From: Pseudomonadota bacterium
GTDB lineage: Bacteria; Pseudomonadota; Gammaproteobacteria; Burkholderiales; Burkholderiaceae_B
Assembly: GCA_023423975.1 (NCBI GenBank)
Contig: JAFAEO010000001.1
Coordinates: 248,001 to 312,000 of the forward strand
Direction: 5' to 3'
DNA: 64,000 nucleotides
A program made the translations under genes and the position numbers. Below are positions 1 through 8,189 of this stretch, piece after piece. The notes below the pieces were generated by a model, which was not told the DNA's origin, did no database searches, and worked only from the letters and a program-made list of their open reading frames with translations. The stretch's first letter is position 1, and the number at the start of each line of letters is the position of its first letter.

Positions 1-1
1 G

Positions 2-802
2 ATCATTCTGGGGTCGAATGCCGAAAAAATTCCCGCATTGCTGCAGCTTATTGTCGCCAGCGCTTTTGGCAGTGATGCCATTTTCGGCGGCATTGTCGGA
101 ACGGCCATTGCATGGGGAGTACGCCGGGCGGTGTTTTCCAACGTCGCCGGCGCAGGTGAAGCCACCTTCAGCTCGGCTGCTGCGGAAGTCTCGCATCCTG
201 CCAAACAAGGACTGGTACAGGGCTTTTCAGTCTATATCGACACGGTCATCGTATGCACCGCTACGGCATTGATGATTCTGATTACGGAGTCATACAATGT
301 CCTGCCGCCCGGCGCGACCTCGCCGCTGGTTGAACATGTACCAGGACTGGTTGCCGGCACTGCGTATACCCAGGCGGCGGTATCCACCGTATTTGCAGAT
401 TATGGCAGCGGTTTTGTCGCCATTGCAATCTTCCTGTTTGCCTTTACCACGCTGATGGCTTACTACTACATCGCAGAAACTACCATGGTGTACCTGGACA
501 GTAAACTGCGCTATCCCATATTGAAAGTTGTATTGAAAATTGTGTTTCTCGTTGTCGTTTATTTGGGCAGCGTCCAGTCGGTCAGCCTGATGTGGGGCCT
601 GGGTGATATCGGGTTTGGCAGCATGTGCTACCTGAACTTTATCGCCATTGTGCTATTGAGCAAACCGGCAACCAAAGTGCTCAAGGATTATGATCGTCAG
701 AAAAAAGCCGGCCTGGACCCCGTATTTGACCCTCGGGTAGCGGGTGTAGACAATGCAGACTTCTGGATTGAGTATAGCGAAAAAGCCAATCAATCCCGTT
801 AA
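2..802 (+). CDS. Sodium:alanine symporter (AGCS family), C-terminal part
   Basis: This is the C-terminal part of an AGCS-family Na+/amino-acid symporter; the reading frame is open to the window edge, so the start lies upstream. The visible part has the family's conserved stretch GTAIAWGVRRAVFSNVAGAG followed by a run of small residues and SHPAKQGLVQGFSVYIDT, then several hydrophobic membrane helices (for example around ALMILITESYNV and FVAIAIFLFAFTTLMAYY). A complete paralogue lies at 24377-25738 and shares this region (GVARGVFSNEAGMG). The family imports alanine, glycine or glutamine with sodium across the inner membrane; the substrate here cannot be assigned. No operon partner follows: the next gene begins about 280 bases downstream. 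Confidence 0.9.
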   Translation: MILGSNAEKIPALLQLIVASAFGSDAIFGGIVGTAIAWGVRRAVFSNVAGAGEATFSSAAAEVSHPAKQGLVQGFSVYIDTVIVCTATALMILITESYNVLPPGATSPLVEHVPGLVAGTAYTQAAVSTVFADYGSGFVAIAIFLFAFTTLMAYYYIAETTMVYLDSKLRYPILKVVLKIVFLVVVYLGSVQSVSLMWGLGDIGFGSMCYLNFIAIVLLSKPATKVLKDYDRQKKAGLDPVFDPRVAGVDNADFWIEYSEKANQSR

Positions 803-883
803 CCGAGTCTGCATGGCAAGGGTAGTGGCGCGCGCGGATGGCCTGCACAGCAACAGGAGCAGATGGCTGATAAAACAGGCAAA

Positions 884-905
884 CAGGCCCGCCGCGCCTG
901 CTTTT
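884..905 (+). terminator. Weak terminator-like hairpin after the AGCS gene
   Basis: CAGGC (884-888) pairs with GCCTG (896-900) across a 7-base GC-rich loop, followed by CTTTT. The stem is only 5 bp, so this is a tentative terminator for the symporter gene ending at 802. I see no gene in the rest of 803-1083. Confidence 0.35.
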
Positions 906-1083
906 GCAGCGAATCAAAACGTTACATCTCCTCATTATTCCAAATGAAATAGCCGATTGAATGGTGTTAGTATAAAAAGTCGATTTGGTGCTGCAGGAGC
1001 CTGTCGTTCACCACAAACCTGTCGCAACGGGCATTTACAGGTATCTTTTTTGCCTGTCGCCGTTAAAGAAAGGAGTTTCATAT

Positions 1084-1572
1084 ATGAGTAACACATTATT
1101 GAGAAGCAAAACTGCCGCCGCTTTTTTTGCAGTTAGTGCCAGCCTTGGCTCTGCCATGTTTCTCGCCAATAGCGCCGCGGCCCAGACAACGAATCAGGGT
1201 ACCGGCCAGACCATGGAACAACCATCAGGACAGGCAGCACCGTCCGCAGGCGGCCAGGGCATGCCTTCGGCCGCCATGCCGTCGGCTGGTGGAGAAATCC
1301 CGCAAGATCAACTGGTCAAGCTTGATCTGAACAAAGATGGCTCTGTTGCCAGAGAAGAATACAATCAGGCCATGGCTGCCGCATTCAAAAACCTGGATAA
1401 AAACAGCGACAACGCGCTGACACCAGAAGAAGTCGGAACCATTCTGACGCCGGAGCAGTTTGCCGCAGTTGATGCTAACAAGGATGGCAAGATCAGTAAT
1501 GAAGAAATGGTCACACAGGTCACCAGTGACTTTGATGCCGCTGATACCAATAAAGACGGTCAGCTCAAATAA
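1084..1572 (+). CDS. Exported EF-hand calcium-binding protein
   Basis: The product is 162 aa, with a signal peptide (positively charged N-terminus, hydrophobic core, cleavage near NSAAAQ) and a low-complexity Gly/Gln/Pro/Ser linker to about residue 75. Four EF-hand-type loops follow: DLNKDGSVAREE, DKNSDNALTPEE, DANKDGKISNEE and a terminal DTNKDGQLK that lacks its last acidic position. It should bind Ca2+ in the periplasm; its partner is unknown. I chose the ATG at 1084 because AAGGAG stands 8-10 bases upstream and because the signal peptide then starts correctly; the frame is open further upstream to 985 without signal-like sequence. The gene stands alone and is followed by a good intrinsic terminator. 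Similar proteins are common in beta- and gammaproteobacteria, mostly without known function. Confidence 0.85.
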   Translation: MSNTLLRSKTAAAFFAVSASLGSAMFLANSAAAQTTNQGTGQTMEQPSGQAAPSAGGQGMPSAAMPSAGGEIPQDQLVKLDLNKDGSVAREEYNQAMAAAFKNLDKNSDNALTPEEVGTILTPEQFAAVDANKDGKISNEEMVTQVTSDFDAADTNKDGQLK

Positions 1573-1643
1573 CAGACGCCCGGGCAAACCGGGCTTCGCT
1601 CATAAAGGCCACGGCTAACGACACTAACCCGGCCGAAAGAACC

Positions 1644-1672
1644 ACACCGTGCTGACACCACGGTGTTTTTAT
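1644..1672 (+). terminator. Intrinsic terminator after the EF-hand gene
   Basis: ACACCGTG (1644-1651) pairs perfectly with CACGGTGT (1659-1666) around a 7-base loop, and TTTTATT follows. It lies about 70 bases after the stop at 1572. I recognise nothing else in 1573-1883 except a CCGGG/CCCGG hairpin just after the stop codon. Confidence 0.75.
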
Positions 1673-1883
1673 TGGATCGGATTTTTGTACGAATATAAAA
1701 GACGCATCACGACGGTAGCGCTGACCCGCTGCAGACGTGACTGCCAGGGACAGGACTTGCAAAGCAGCACGTGGTCAATCACCAGCAACTAAGGCGGCAC
1801 ACCGGGGGCTTGTCGCTTGTCTTTAAAGAACCATCAAATTACTGTAATATGGTTCACCTAAGTTTTCTCTGGCCATAATCATA

Positions 1884-2870
1884 ATGATGATAACGTTGGC
1901 ATTCATTGTCATCGCCGTTTTTATCTGGGGCACCCTGGCGTTATGGGTGCAGTTCACCCGTCAGAAAGCGCGTCGCCTATTGCTGATCGCGCTGTGGGCA
2001 CTGGTCAGCGCCCTCTTTGTGGCCGCCCTGCTCTATCCTGACATTGACCTGCTGCAAACCATCGCCGGCATTACCTATACCCTGTCGATACTGGCGCTGG
2101 TATATTGGTGGCGGAATATTCGTGCTTCCAACGATCGCAACTGGATACCCGATGTCTCCAGGCAGGTGCACGGCTCGCTAGCTGGCAATACCATGACGAT
2201 TGAAAACGTTCGCAATTTCATCTGGCATTCGCCCGAGCACTTTACCGAACAATGGGAGACCAGGCAGTACGATTTAAGCAAACTGGCATCGGTGGACCTG
2301 GCCTTGTCCTACTGGAGTGGGCCAGCCATTGCGCACGCACTGGTTTCTTTCGGTTTCAGCGATGGCGAGCATCTGGTTTTTTCCGTCGAGATCCGCCGTA
2401 AAGTCGGTGATGCGTTCTCTGAGCTGGGTGGTTTTTTCAAAATGTATGAATTGAGTATTGTCGCGGCCGATGAAAAGGATGTGCTTTTCGTACGCAGCAA
2501 TATTCGTCAGGAAGACGGTTACTTATATCGTGTGCATATGCCCGCGGCGGCAAGACAATCGCTGCTGCTGGCATATCTGGATGAAGCCAACCGGCTGGTT
2601 CATACACCACGCTTTTATCACACCATCACGGGCAATTGTACAACGCTGATATTCCGTATGATGGATCGCATTGTGCCCGGGCTGCCGCTAAACTGGCGGC
2701 TACTGGTTTCTGGTTACCTGCCGGAATATCTGTACAAGGTGGGCGCCTTGCAGGGCGCCGCTTCCGTCAAGGAATATCGCAGCCGCGGACGCTATACCGA
2801 TCGGGCGCGCGCGCTTTCCGATAGCAGCGATTATTCACGCGTTATCCGCGACGGCGTACCAGGCATCTGA
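1884..2870 (+). CDS. DUF4105 membrane protein with permuted papain-like motif
   Basis: The product is 328 aa. Three hydrophobic segments occupy residues 1-75, and the rest has the DUF4105 pattern: NFIWHSPEHF, then AHALVSFGF with a conserved His near 151, FSVEIRRKVG near 167-176, and NCTTLIF with Cys near 252. His before Cys is the order expected of a circularly permuted papain-like fold, so a cysteine peptidase or acyl-processing role is plausible, but no substrate is known. The N-terminal helices should place the domain at the outer face of the inner membrane. The ATG pair at 1884/1887 has no clear ribosome binding site. The gene is convergent with another protein that carries the same His...NC arrangement (3050-4384). 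Confidence 0.75.
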   Translation: MMITLAFIVIAVFIWGTLALWVQFTRQKARRLLLIALWALVSALFVAALLYPDIDLLQTIAGITYTLSILALVYWWRNIRASNDRNWIPDVSRQVHGSLAGNTMTIENVRNFIWHSPEHFTEQWETRQYDLSKLASVDLALSYWSGPAIAHALVSFGFSDGEHLVFSVEIRRKVGDAFSELGGFFKMYELSIVAADEKDVLFVRSNIRQEDGYLYRVHMPAAARQSLLLAYLDEANRLVHTPRFYHTITGNCTTLIFRMMDRIVPGLPLNWRLLVSGYLPEYLYKVGALQGAASVKEYRSRGRYTDRARALSDSSDYSRVIRDGVPGI

Positions 2871-3049
2871 ATTGCCGCGCGAACGGCTCGATCCAGCCAT
2901 GATGAATCATAAAAGTATGCCGGCAGGATCGGCTGTCAAACCGGGCTATGGGGATAGTCGACTCGAGCACCAATATGGTCAAATAAAGTCACCATAAACC
3001 AGGGCGTTTTCCACCGCGCAGCCCAAGCCCAGCACGCAGGTGCGCCAGC

Positions 3050-4384
3050 TTACCCGGAAATGGAGACGTTCGATGCCTTGCTCTTGCGCAGCAAACGAGC
3101 GAACCACGGTGTGCTGACCGGGTGCACCACGGCGCGCAACGCACGTGCATAATCCAGTGTCAAGCCCGGCGTCCAGGCCATGGTCGTCGCACGTTTTCTG
3201 ATCTGGGCCGCAATCCATAATTCGGGCATGACCATGACCCGCAATACCTCTTGCCAGGAGCGCGCAGCCCTGTCGTGCAGCGCACCGTCCAGTGCAGCCT
3301 CCAGCGCGTAACTGACTGAACTGGAACAATTGCGGTAAGTCAGATTGTAAATTTCATGCTGCCTATACTCCTGCCAGAACCGCAGCAGGCCGTCTTGATT
3401 GTATGCATGAAATTTCACCTGCCAGTTTGACGGGCACCAGGCCGTTGACTCGGTACTGTAATCCGGCTGGAATTGTCCCGGAACATCGTTGTCGCGGGTC
3501 GCCTTGAGAATGCGAAAGAACTCGGAGGGGGAGCGGTCGATATCGGTACCAGGATAAAGGCTGATATAGGTATCAGGCAACATCTCCAGCGCAGCATGCC
3601 CCGTAGAGATAACACCATTGATATCCACTGCCGCTATATACCGGTTGATAACCGGACGCGGAACGGGCGCGCCTTTGGATGAACCTTCGGGAGTCCAGAC
3701 ATGCACTGTCAGGGGCTCGCTCCTGGCCTGGCCGGACGGCGCGTTGTCCTTGACGGGCCGCGACAACTGCGCTTTGCGGATTTTGGGCAGCACATCCGAA
3801 GGCACGAACAGCTCGAATACGGATGTGCCGTCCTTTAACTGACGCGCCCTTACAAATACGTTCAGCGTGACAAGACCGCCCATCATAAGAGTAATGCCGA
3901 TAAAGACGGAGATCGTTGCCGAATAGTGGCTGGGATAAGGGCCGAACATGAATAGGGCAAAACCGATTTTTGCCAGACCGAACCAGAATGCGGTACGCCA
4001 GCTGGGAAACCGAACCACCCATGCTGATGCCATCTGTAATAGGCCCATCACAAAATAAGCCATTCCCAGGATAATAGCAAGCAGCATATTGCTGATGGTT
4101 TCGTTGGCAAGAATCAACAGCGAAATCAGAAAGAAACCGCCGCCCTTGAAATACAGCACCGCCTTTTGCGCACCAATACCGCTGGAGGCCACGCTCAACG
4201 TAATCACGCTTTCAATCAGCAGCAGAACACCAAAAAGTGTCAATGGAAAGTAACGAACGCCATCGAACGCATCCACGAAAATCACCAGCCCTGCCAGAAG
4301 CCATAAAAAGCCCATGATGCCCAACAGGTACGCATTGCGACGAACGAAATTGGCGCCAAACAACAGCAAAGCGATCTGTATCAT
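3050..4384 (-). CDS. HdeD-like membrane domain fused to a permuted papain-like domain
   Basis: The product is 444 aa. Residues 1-180 contain about six membrane helices resembling the HdeD/DUF308 family (motifs FGVLLLIESVITL and GMAYFVMGLLQMASA). Residues 245-440 form a soluble domain with STGHAALEM (His 263) and YRNCSSSVSYALE (Cys 353), the permuted His-then-Cys order of NlpC/P60- and DUF4105-like cysteine enzymes. HdeD itself is about 190 aa, so this is a fusion more than twice its length. GGAG stands 6 bases before the ATG at 4384. It lies 43 bases downstream of the MASE1-PAS gene on the same strand and may be co-transcribed. I infer a membrane-anchored hydrolase or stress protein; the enzymatic activity is unproven. 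Confidence 0.7.
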   Translation of the reverse strand: MIQIALLLFGANFVRRNAYLLGIMGFLWLLAGLVIFVDAFDGVRYFPLTLFGVLLLIESVITLSVASSGIGAQKAVLYFKGGGFFLISLLILANETISNMLLAIILGMAYFVMGLLQMASAWVVRFPSWRTAFWFGLAKIGFALFMFGPYPSHYSATISVFIGITLMMGGLVTLNVFVRARQLKDGTSVFELFVPSDVLPKIRKAQLSRPVKDNAPSGQARSEPLTVHVWTPEGSSKGAPVPRPVINRYIAAVDINGVISTGHAALEMLPDTYISLYPGTDIDRSPSEFFRILKATRDNDVPGQFQPDYSTESTAWCPSNWQVKFHAYNQDGLLRFWQEYRQHEIYNLTYRNCSSSVSYALEAALDGALHDRAARSWQEVLRVMVMPELWIAAQIRKRATTMAWTPGLTLDYARALRAVVHPVSTPWFARLLRKSKASNVSISG

Positions 4385-4427
4385 GACACGCTCCAGTCAA
4401 ATACGGCGCCGGCACTGGATTTTCGCA

Positions 4428-5699
4428 TCATGACTGCCCCCCTTGTCCAACAAGCCAGGTCCCAACCAGAATGGCTTTGTCCGGTTCGCTGATAAGCACG
4501 GGCGCAGTCGCGCGGATCCGCACCCAGTCGCTTGTCGACGATTTCAATCGAAATTCGGCTGCCTGTTCGATACCTGATGTATCGCTACCGGCTGCCAGCA
4601 TGCTCGCCAGTGCGGAGCGGTCATCGGGATGTGCCATGGCCAGAATTTGCGTAACGCTGCCCATGGTTTCCGGGTCCGCGCCCAGCGCCTCGTGGATGCG
4701 GCCGTCCCAGTCCATATGCCCGTTGACGGCATCCAGGCGATACATGAAAGTCGTTTCCTGCTGCTGCTTCCGGACTGCGTCATAACGCTTGACTGTCTGA
4801 GTAAAGACGCGCAAAAAAACGATCAGCAGTGCGGTGCCCACCAAATAGCACTGCGCCAGCAAAAGCGACTCGCCCGGACGCAGCGATTTGAGGAAAAACG
4901 GCCCGGAACCCTGTGACGAATGATAGATAACGATGGCGCCCAGGCATAGCAGGGCCAGCGAGCCCATGCGGTTGCCGCAGGCAATGGCTGCGACCACAGC
5001 CAGAGCGATAGGGATTCCGGTTAGCGCAAATACCAGCGTGGCTCGCCACGGCGCCTGCCCGCGTGCCATATTCAACTGCTCGGCATCGAATATGTACCAT
5101 GCGCAAATTGCCATCAATACCAGGGCCGCCGTTCCCACCACGATCGCTTTGGCTCCGGTAATTGTATTGCCAAGCTGATAGCCGCGCAGCCCCATCACGA
5201 CAGCGGTCAGGTATAGCACGCCCGAGGCATGTGCGCCCCACCAGACCCAGACCAGTTCGTCAAACGGCGCATTGTCAAACAATGTCAGCCACCCGGCACT
5301 AAGGACCGCGGCAATTGCACTAATGACAAATGTGGCAACAATCCAGCGCAGCACAATCTGCAAGCCATCTTTGTTCTGTGCGTACCTGCTCACGATCCAT
5401 GCAGTCGCCATGTCCGAGGCCAGCGTAATGATCGCGAGCGCAACGGCGATGGAGATATCATGATCGAAATTAATATCCGCGATCAGATGTGCAACAAAAA
5501 ACGCCGCCAGCAACCAGGGCCAGCGACGATAATCGCTGACCAGAAAAGCGGCCACGCCAATGCCTGCGGGAAACCAGACAAAACCCACGTGCGACAGGGG
5601 ATCATCCAGCATCAGGGAGATATAGGCCGCTGCCCAATACACGACGGCCCATCCAAGGACAGAGGCGGTGGCGCGGATTTTTGGTTCGAACACAGGCAT
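4428..5699 (-). CDS. MASE1 membrane sensor with a single PAS domain, no output domain
   Basis: The product is 423 aa. Eight or so hydrophobic segments to about residue 300 match the MASE1 sensor domain (WFPAGIGVAAFLVS near 40, LASDMATAWIVSRY near 95, WWGAHASGVLYLTAVVMGL near 155). A PAS_3-like domain follows to the C-terminus (MDWDGRIHEALG, MAHPDDRSAL, DWVRIRATAPV). MASE1 proteins normally continue into a GGDEF, EAL or histidine-kinase domain; here the frame stops right after PAS and no output domain follows before the HdeD-like gene at 4384. I chose the ATG at 5699; the longer frame to 5741 needs a TTG. It may be a degenerate sensor or one that signals through a partner protein. Confidence 0.75.
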   Translation of the reverse strand: MPVFEPKIRATASVLGWAVVYWAAAYISLMLDDPLSHVGFVWFPAGIGVAAFLVSDYRRWPWLLAAFFVAHLIADINFDHDISIAVALAIITLASDMATAWIVSRYAQNKDGLQIVLRWIVATFVISAIAAVLSAGWLTLFDNAPFDELVWVWWGAHASGVLYLTAVVMGLRGYQLGNTITGAKAIVVGTAALVLMAICAWYIFDAEQLNMARGQAPWRATLVFALTGIPIALAVVAAIACGNRMGSLALLCLGAIVIYHSSQGSGPFFLKSLRPGESLLLAQCYLVGTALLIVFLRVFTQTVKRYDAVRKQQQETTFMYRLDAVNGHMDWDGRIHEALGADPETMGSVTQILAMAHPDDRSALASMLAAGSDTSGIEQAAEFRLKSSTSDWVRIRATAPVLISEPDKAILVGTWLVGQGGQS

Positions 5700-5792
5700 A
5701 CGTTCCCGATATATTTTGGTCACACTTTGTAATGCAAGCAATATATCACGGACGTGATGGTTAGAGAATGGGCAACTTCCTTGCGCGCCCTG

Positions 5793-6494
5793 CTATTGCG
5801 GTACCAGGCGCTGCGCTGCCTTGCTTATCCGCGACAGGCGATCCGCCATACTGGGCGACATGCGCCGCGTTACTTCGTCCAGAATCCCGGTGGGCGCCCG
5901 TTCCGGTCTGCCAGCGTCAAACGGCGGCTGCGGCGCGTACTCCAGTCCCAGCTGAATCATTTGCGCAGTACGCTTGTCAAATAATTCACTGATCACCGTA
6001 AGTGCAAAATCAATACCGGCGGTCACACCACCCCCCGTTATGATATTACCGTCCTGTACTACCCTGCCTTCATCGGCAATGGCACCAAAGGCCGGCAACT
6101 GGTCACGCCATGCCCAGTGACATGCAGCACGCCTGCCCCTGAGCAAGCCAGCGGCACCCAGTATCAACGAACCCGTACACACCGAGGTCACGTAGCGGGC
6201 TCCCTGTGCCAGACGCCGGATGCAGGCCATATATTCATCTGACTCCATCGCCTCGGCGCACCCGACGCCACCAGGTACACACAGGACATCACAGCGATTC
6301 ACCTGTTCCAGGTCATGCAATCCGGAAAAAACAAGCCCGTCGGCGCTGACAGGCTGAGCTTTGATTGACGCCACAATCACCTCGGTGCCAGGCAAGCGGG
6401 AAAAGAACTGATGCGGGCCTGTGAAATCCAGTTGGGTGACACCCTGGTAGAGCGGTATGACAATGGCAATGGGTCTGACATCAGGTTCAGCCAT
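5793..6494 (-). CDS. inhA: DJ-1/PfpI family protein, probable isonitrile hydratase
   Basis: The product is 233 aa, close to the 228 aa of the Pseudomonas putida isonitrile hydratase InhA. QLDFTGPHQFF near residue 21 and the nucleophile elbow SVCTGSLILGAAGLL (Cys 106) are characteristic of this DJ-1/PfpI subgroup, which hydrates isonitriles to N-substituted formamides using the elbow cysteine. I chose the ATG at 6494 because GGAG lies 6 bases upstream; the upstream TTG is weaker. It is divergent from a GlxA-type regulator at 6588, with 93 bases between, the same partnership as inhA and inhR in Pseudomonas. Substrate is inferred from family and context, so a related cyclohexyl-isocyanide-hydratase-like function is equally possible. 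Confidence 0.75.
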   Translation of the reverse strand: MAEPDVRPIAIVIPLYQGVTQLDFTGPHQFFSRLPGTEVIVASIKAQPVSADGLVFSGLHDLEQVNRCDVLCVPGGVGCAEAMESDEYMACIRRLAQGARYVTSVCTGSLILGAAGLLRGRRAACHWAWRDQLPAFGAIADEGRVVQDGNIITGGGVTAGIDFALTVISELFDKRTAQMIQLGLEYAPQPPFDAGRPERAPTGILDEVTRRMSPSMADRLSRISKAAQRLVPQ

Positions 6495-6587
6495 GACGTT
6501 CTCCAAAAAAGTAATGGTTCGTGATCATTGCAGTCTAACGCAGCTATACTTGTCCTGAATGACACATTTCCAACCTTTTCAGCCAAC

Positions 6588-7538
6588 ATGAAGATCGCCT
6601 TCTATATATTTCCAGACTTTCAACTGCTTGATCTGTCCGGTCCGCACACCGCGTTCCAGATCGCCAGTACGCGCCAGGCGCCTTCGCCGTACACGCTTTC
6701 ATTGGTGTCGGCGACCGGTGGGGCCATTACCAGTTCCGGCGGTGTGAGCGTCTTGTCTGAAAAACTTGAAAACCAGGCGCCCGATACACTGATTGTCTGC
6801 GGCGGTCAGGGCGTTGGCGCATTGCTCGAAGATGAAACGGCGATGCAGCGGCTGGCCGATGCGGCAGCAAAATCGCGGCGTATTGCCAGTGTCTGTACCG
6901 GCGCGTTCATTCTTGCGCACTTGGGGCTGCTGAATCAAAAGCGAGCCACGACACACTGGCAGCAAGTAGCACGCATGCAGAAAGCATATCCTCATATTCG
7001 CATGGATGGCGACCGGATTTTCGTGCGCGACGGCAATATCTGGACCTCCGCAGGTATCACCAGCGGCATCGACCTGGCGTTGGCACTGATTGAACACGAC
7101 TGCGGCAGTATCATGTCGCGTGATGTGGCGCAGCACATGGTGGTATCCCAAAGACGAGCTGGAGGCCAGTCGCAGTTTTCGCCCATTTTGCAGATGGAGC
7201 CGGAAACGGCACGTATCAGAAAGGCAATGGATTATGCACAACAGCATCTGCGCGAGATAAGGGATATAGAACAACTGGCTGCAATTGCATGCCTGAGTGT
7301 GCGTCAGTTCAGCAGAATGTTCAAGGCCGAGACGGGAGAGACGCCGGCACGGGCAATTGAACGATTAAGAATAGAAGCGGCCCGCACCCGACTTGAGTCG
7401 GGCACCGGCAATATCCAGCAGATCGCAGCAGCCGTCGGCTTTGGGACGCAGGAGCGCATGCGCCGCGCGTTCATCCGTTGGACGGGTCATCCCCCGCAGG
7501 TCATCAGAAGACGCATGCTCGCAGTTGAGCGGCAGTGA
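6588..7538 (+). CDS. GlxA-type transcriptional regulator (DJ-1/PfpI + AraC HTH)
   Basis: The product is 316 aa. Residues 1-190 are a DJ-1/PfpI-like domain (LLDLSGPHTAFQ, elbow SVCTGAFILAHLG with Cys 103), and residues 215-316 are an AraC-type double helix-turn-helix (LAAIACLSVRQFSRMFKAE and IAAAVGFGTQERMRRAFIR). Regulators of this architecture sense small metabolites through the DJ-1-like domain and activate a neighbouring gene. I used the ATG at 6588, where the conserved MKIAFYIFPDF begins; the frame extends to a TTG at 6528 without family similarity. It is divergent from the isonitrile-hydratase-like gene and probably controls it from the shared 93-base region. The name InhR would fit by context only. 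Confidence 0.85.
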   Translation: MKIAFYIFPDFQLLDLSGPHTAFQIASTRQAPSPYTLSLVSATGGAITSSGGVSVLSEKLENQAPDTLIVCGGQGVGALLEDETAMQRLADAAAKSRRIASVCTGAFILAHLGLLNQKRATTHWQQVARMQKAYPHIRMDGDRIFVRDGNIWTSAGITSGIDLALALIEHDCGSIMSRDVAQHMVVSQRRAGGQSQFSPILQMEPETARIRKAMDYAQQHLREIRDIEQLAAIACLSVRQFSRMFKAETGETPARAIERLRIEAARTRLESGTGNIQQIAAAVGFGTQERMRRAFIRWTGHPPQVIRRRMLAVERQ

Positions 7539-7628
7539 TTAGACGGGGCTCACCTGAAGCCCCTGACCTGATGGCGACCACGCTGGCATTAACCTGGCGC
7601 CCCGTGCTCCTGTTGCCATCAAAAAAAA

Positions 7629-8063
7629 TTACCCCGATTGTTTTTTGACCATCTCGCGAATTTCCTGCAAATGCTGAGTTGCCCTTTCACTGATGCTGGC
7701 CATTGCTTCGGTCTGGGATTGGCGCGCTATCTCGGCCAGCTCTTTCATATCAACCAATGCTTTTTCGTAGGCCTTGCGCGCCAGTTCGGTTTGCGCGGCA
7801 GGATTGGTACCAGCGGTGCCGACTGCGCCCTGAATATCGGCCATCGCCTGGCGAAACATCTCGGTCTGCTTGGCAGCCAGCGCCTGCATGCCATCGTACA
7901 CGGCCTTATTGGCCTGCACCAGCGCTTCTACATCTTTGCGACGTGCATCTGCGATCGCAGACAGATCCAGTCCCGGAACCTGAAACTGTTCATACATTTT
8001 GCTCAGTTCAGCAAAAGGGTTGCCTGCGCTCTGGTTTGTATCGTCTTTCGTACTTTTAGCCAT
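7629..8063 (-). CDS. phaP: Phasin family protein
   Basis: The product is 144 aa, the usual phasin size. It is mainly helical, with the phasin-type stretch PFAELSKMYEQFQVPGLDLSAI, then ARRKDVEALVQANKAVYDG and a long amphipathic helix that includes AKQTEMFRQAMADIQ. Phasins coat polyhydroxyalkanoate granules in the cytoplasm and control their number and size. GGAG lies 7 bases before the ATG. The gene stands alone between convergent inhR and hmgA; no PHA synthase is in the window. The Ala/Gln-rich C-terminus ends in EIREMVKKQSG, and no partial gene or frameshift is seen. Confidence 0.85.
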   Translation of the reverse strand: MAKSTKDDTNQSAGNPFAELSKMYEQFQVPGLDLSAIADARRKDVEALVQANKAVYDGMQALAAKQTEMFRQAMADIQGAVGTAGTNPAAQTELARKAYEKALVDMKELAEIARQSQTEAMASISERATQHLQEIREMVKKQSG

Positions 8064-8189
8064 GGCATGTCTCCTTGGTATATAGATATATAACGATGAA
8101 CTTCACAGTAAATTAACATGAAACGCACGTGTGCGGGAAAATGATCACTGTCATCTGGGTCAGCAACCTTTGCTTAAGGCTTGTCCTGC

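Noticed and set aside
7545..7563. Hairpin GGGGCT/AGCCCC after the GlxA-type regulator
   Set aside because: It has no T tract on either strand, so I did not list it as a terminator.
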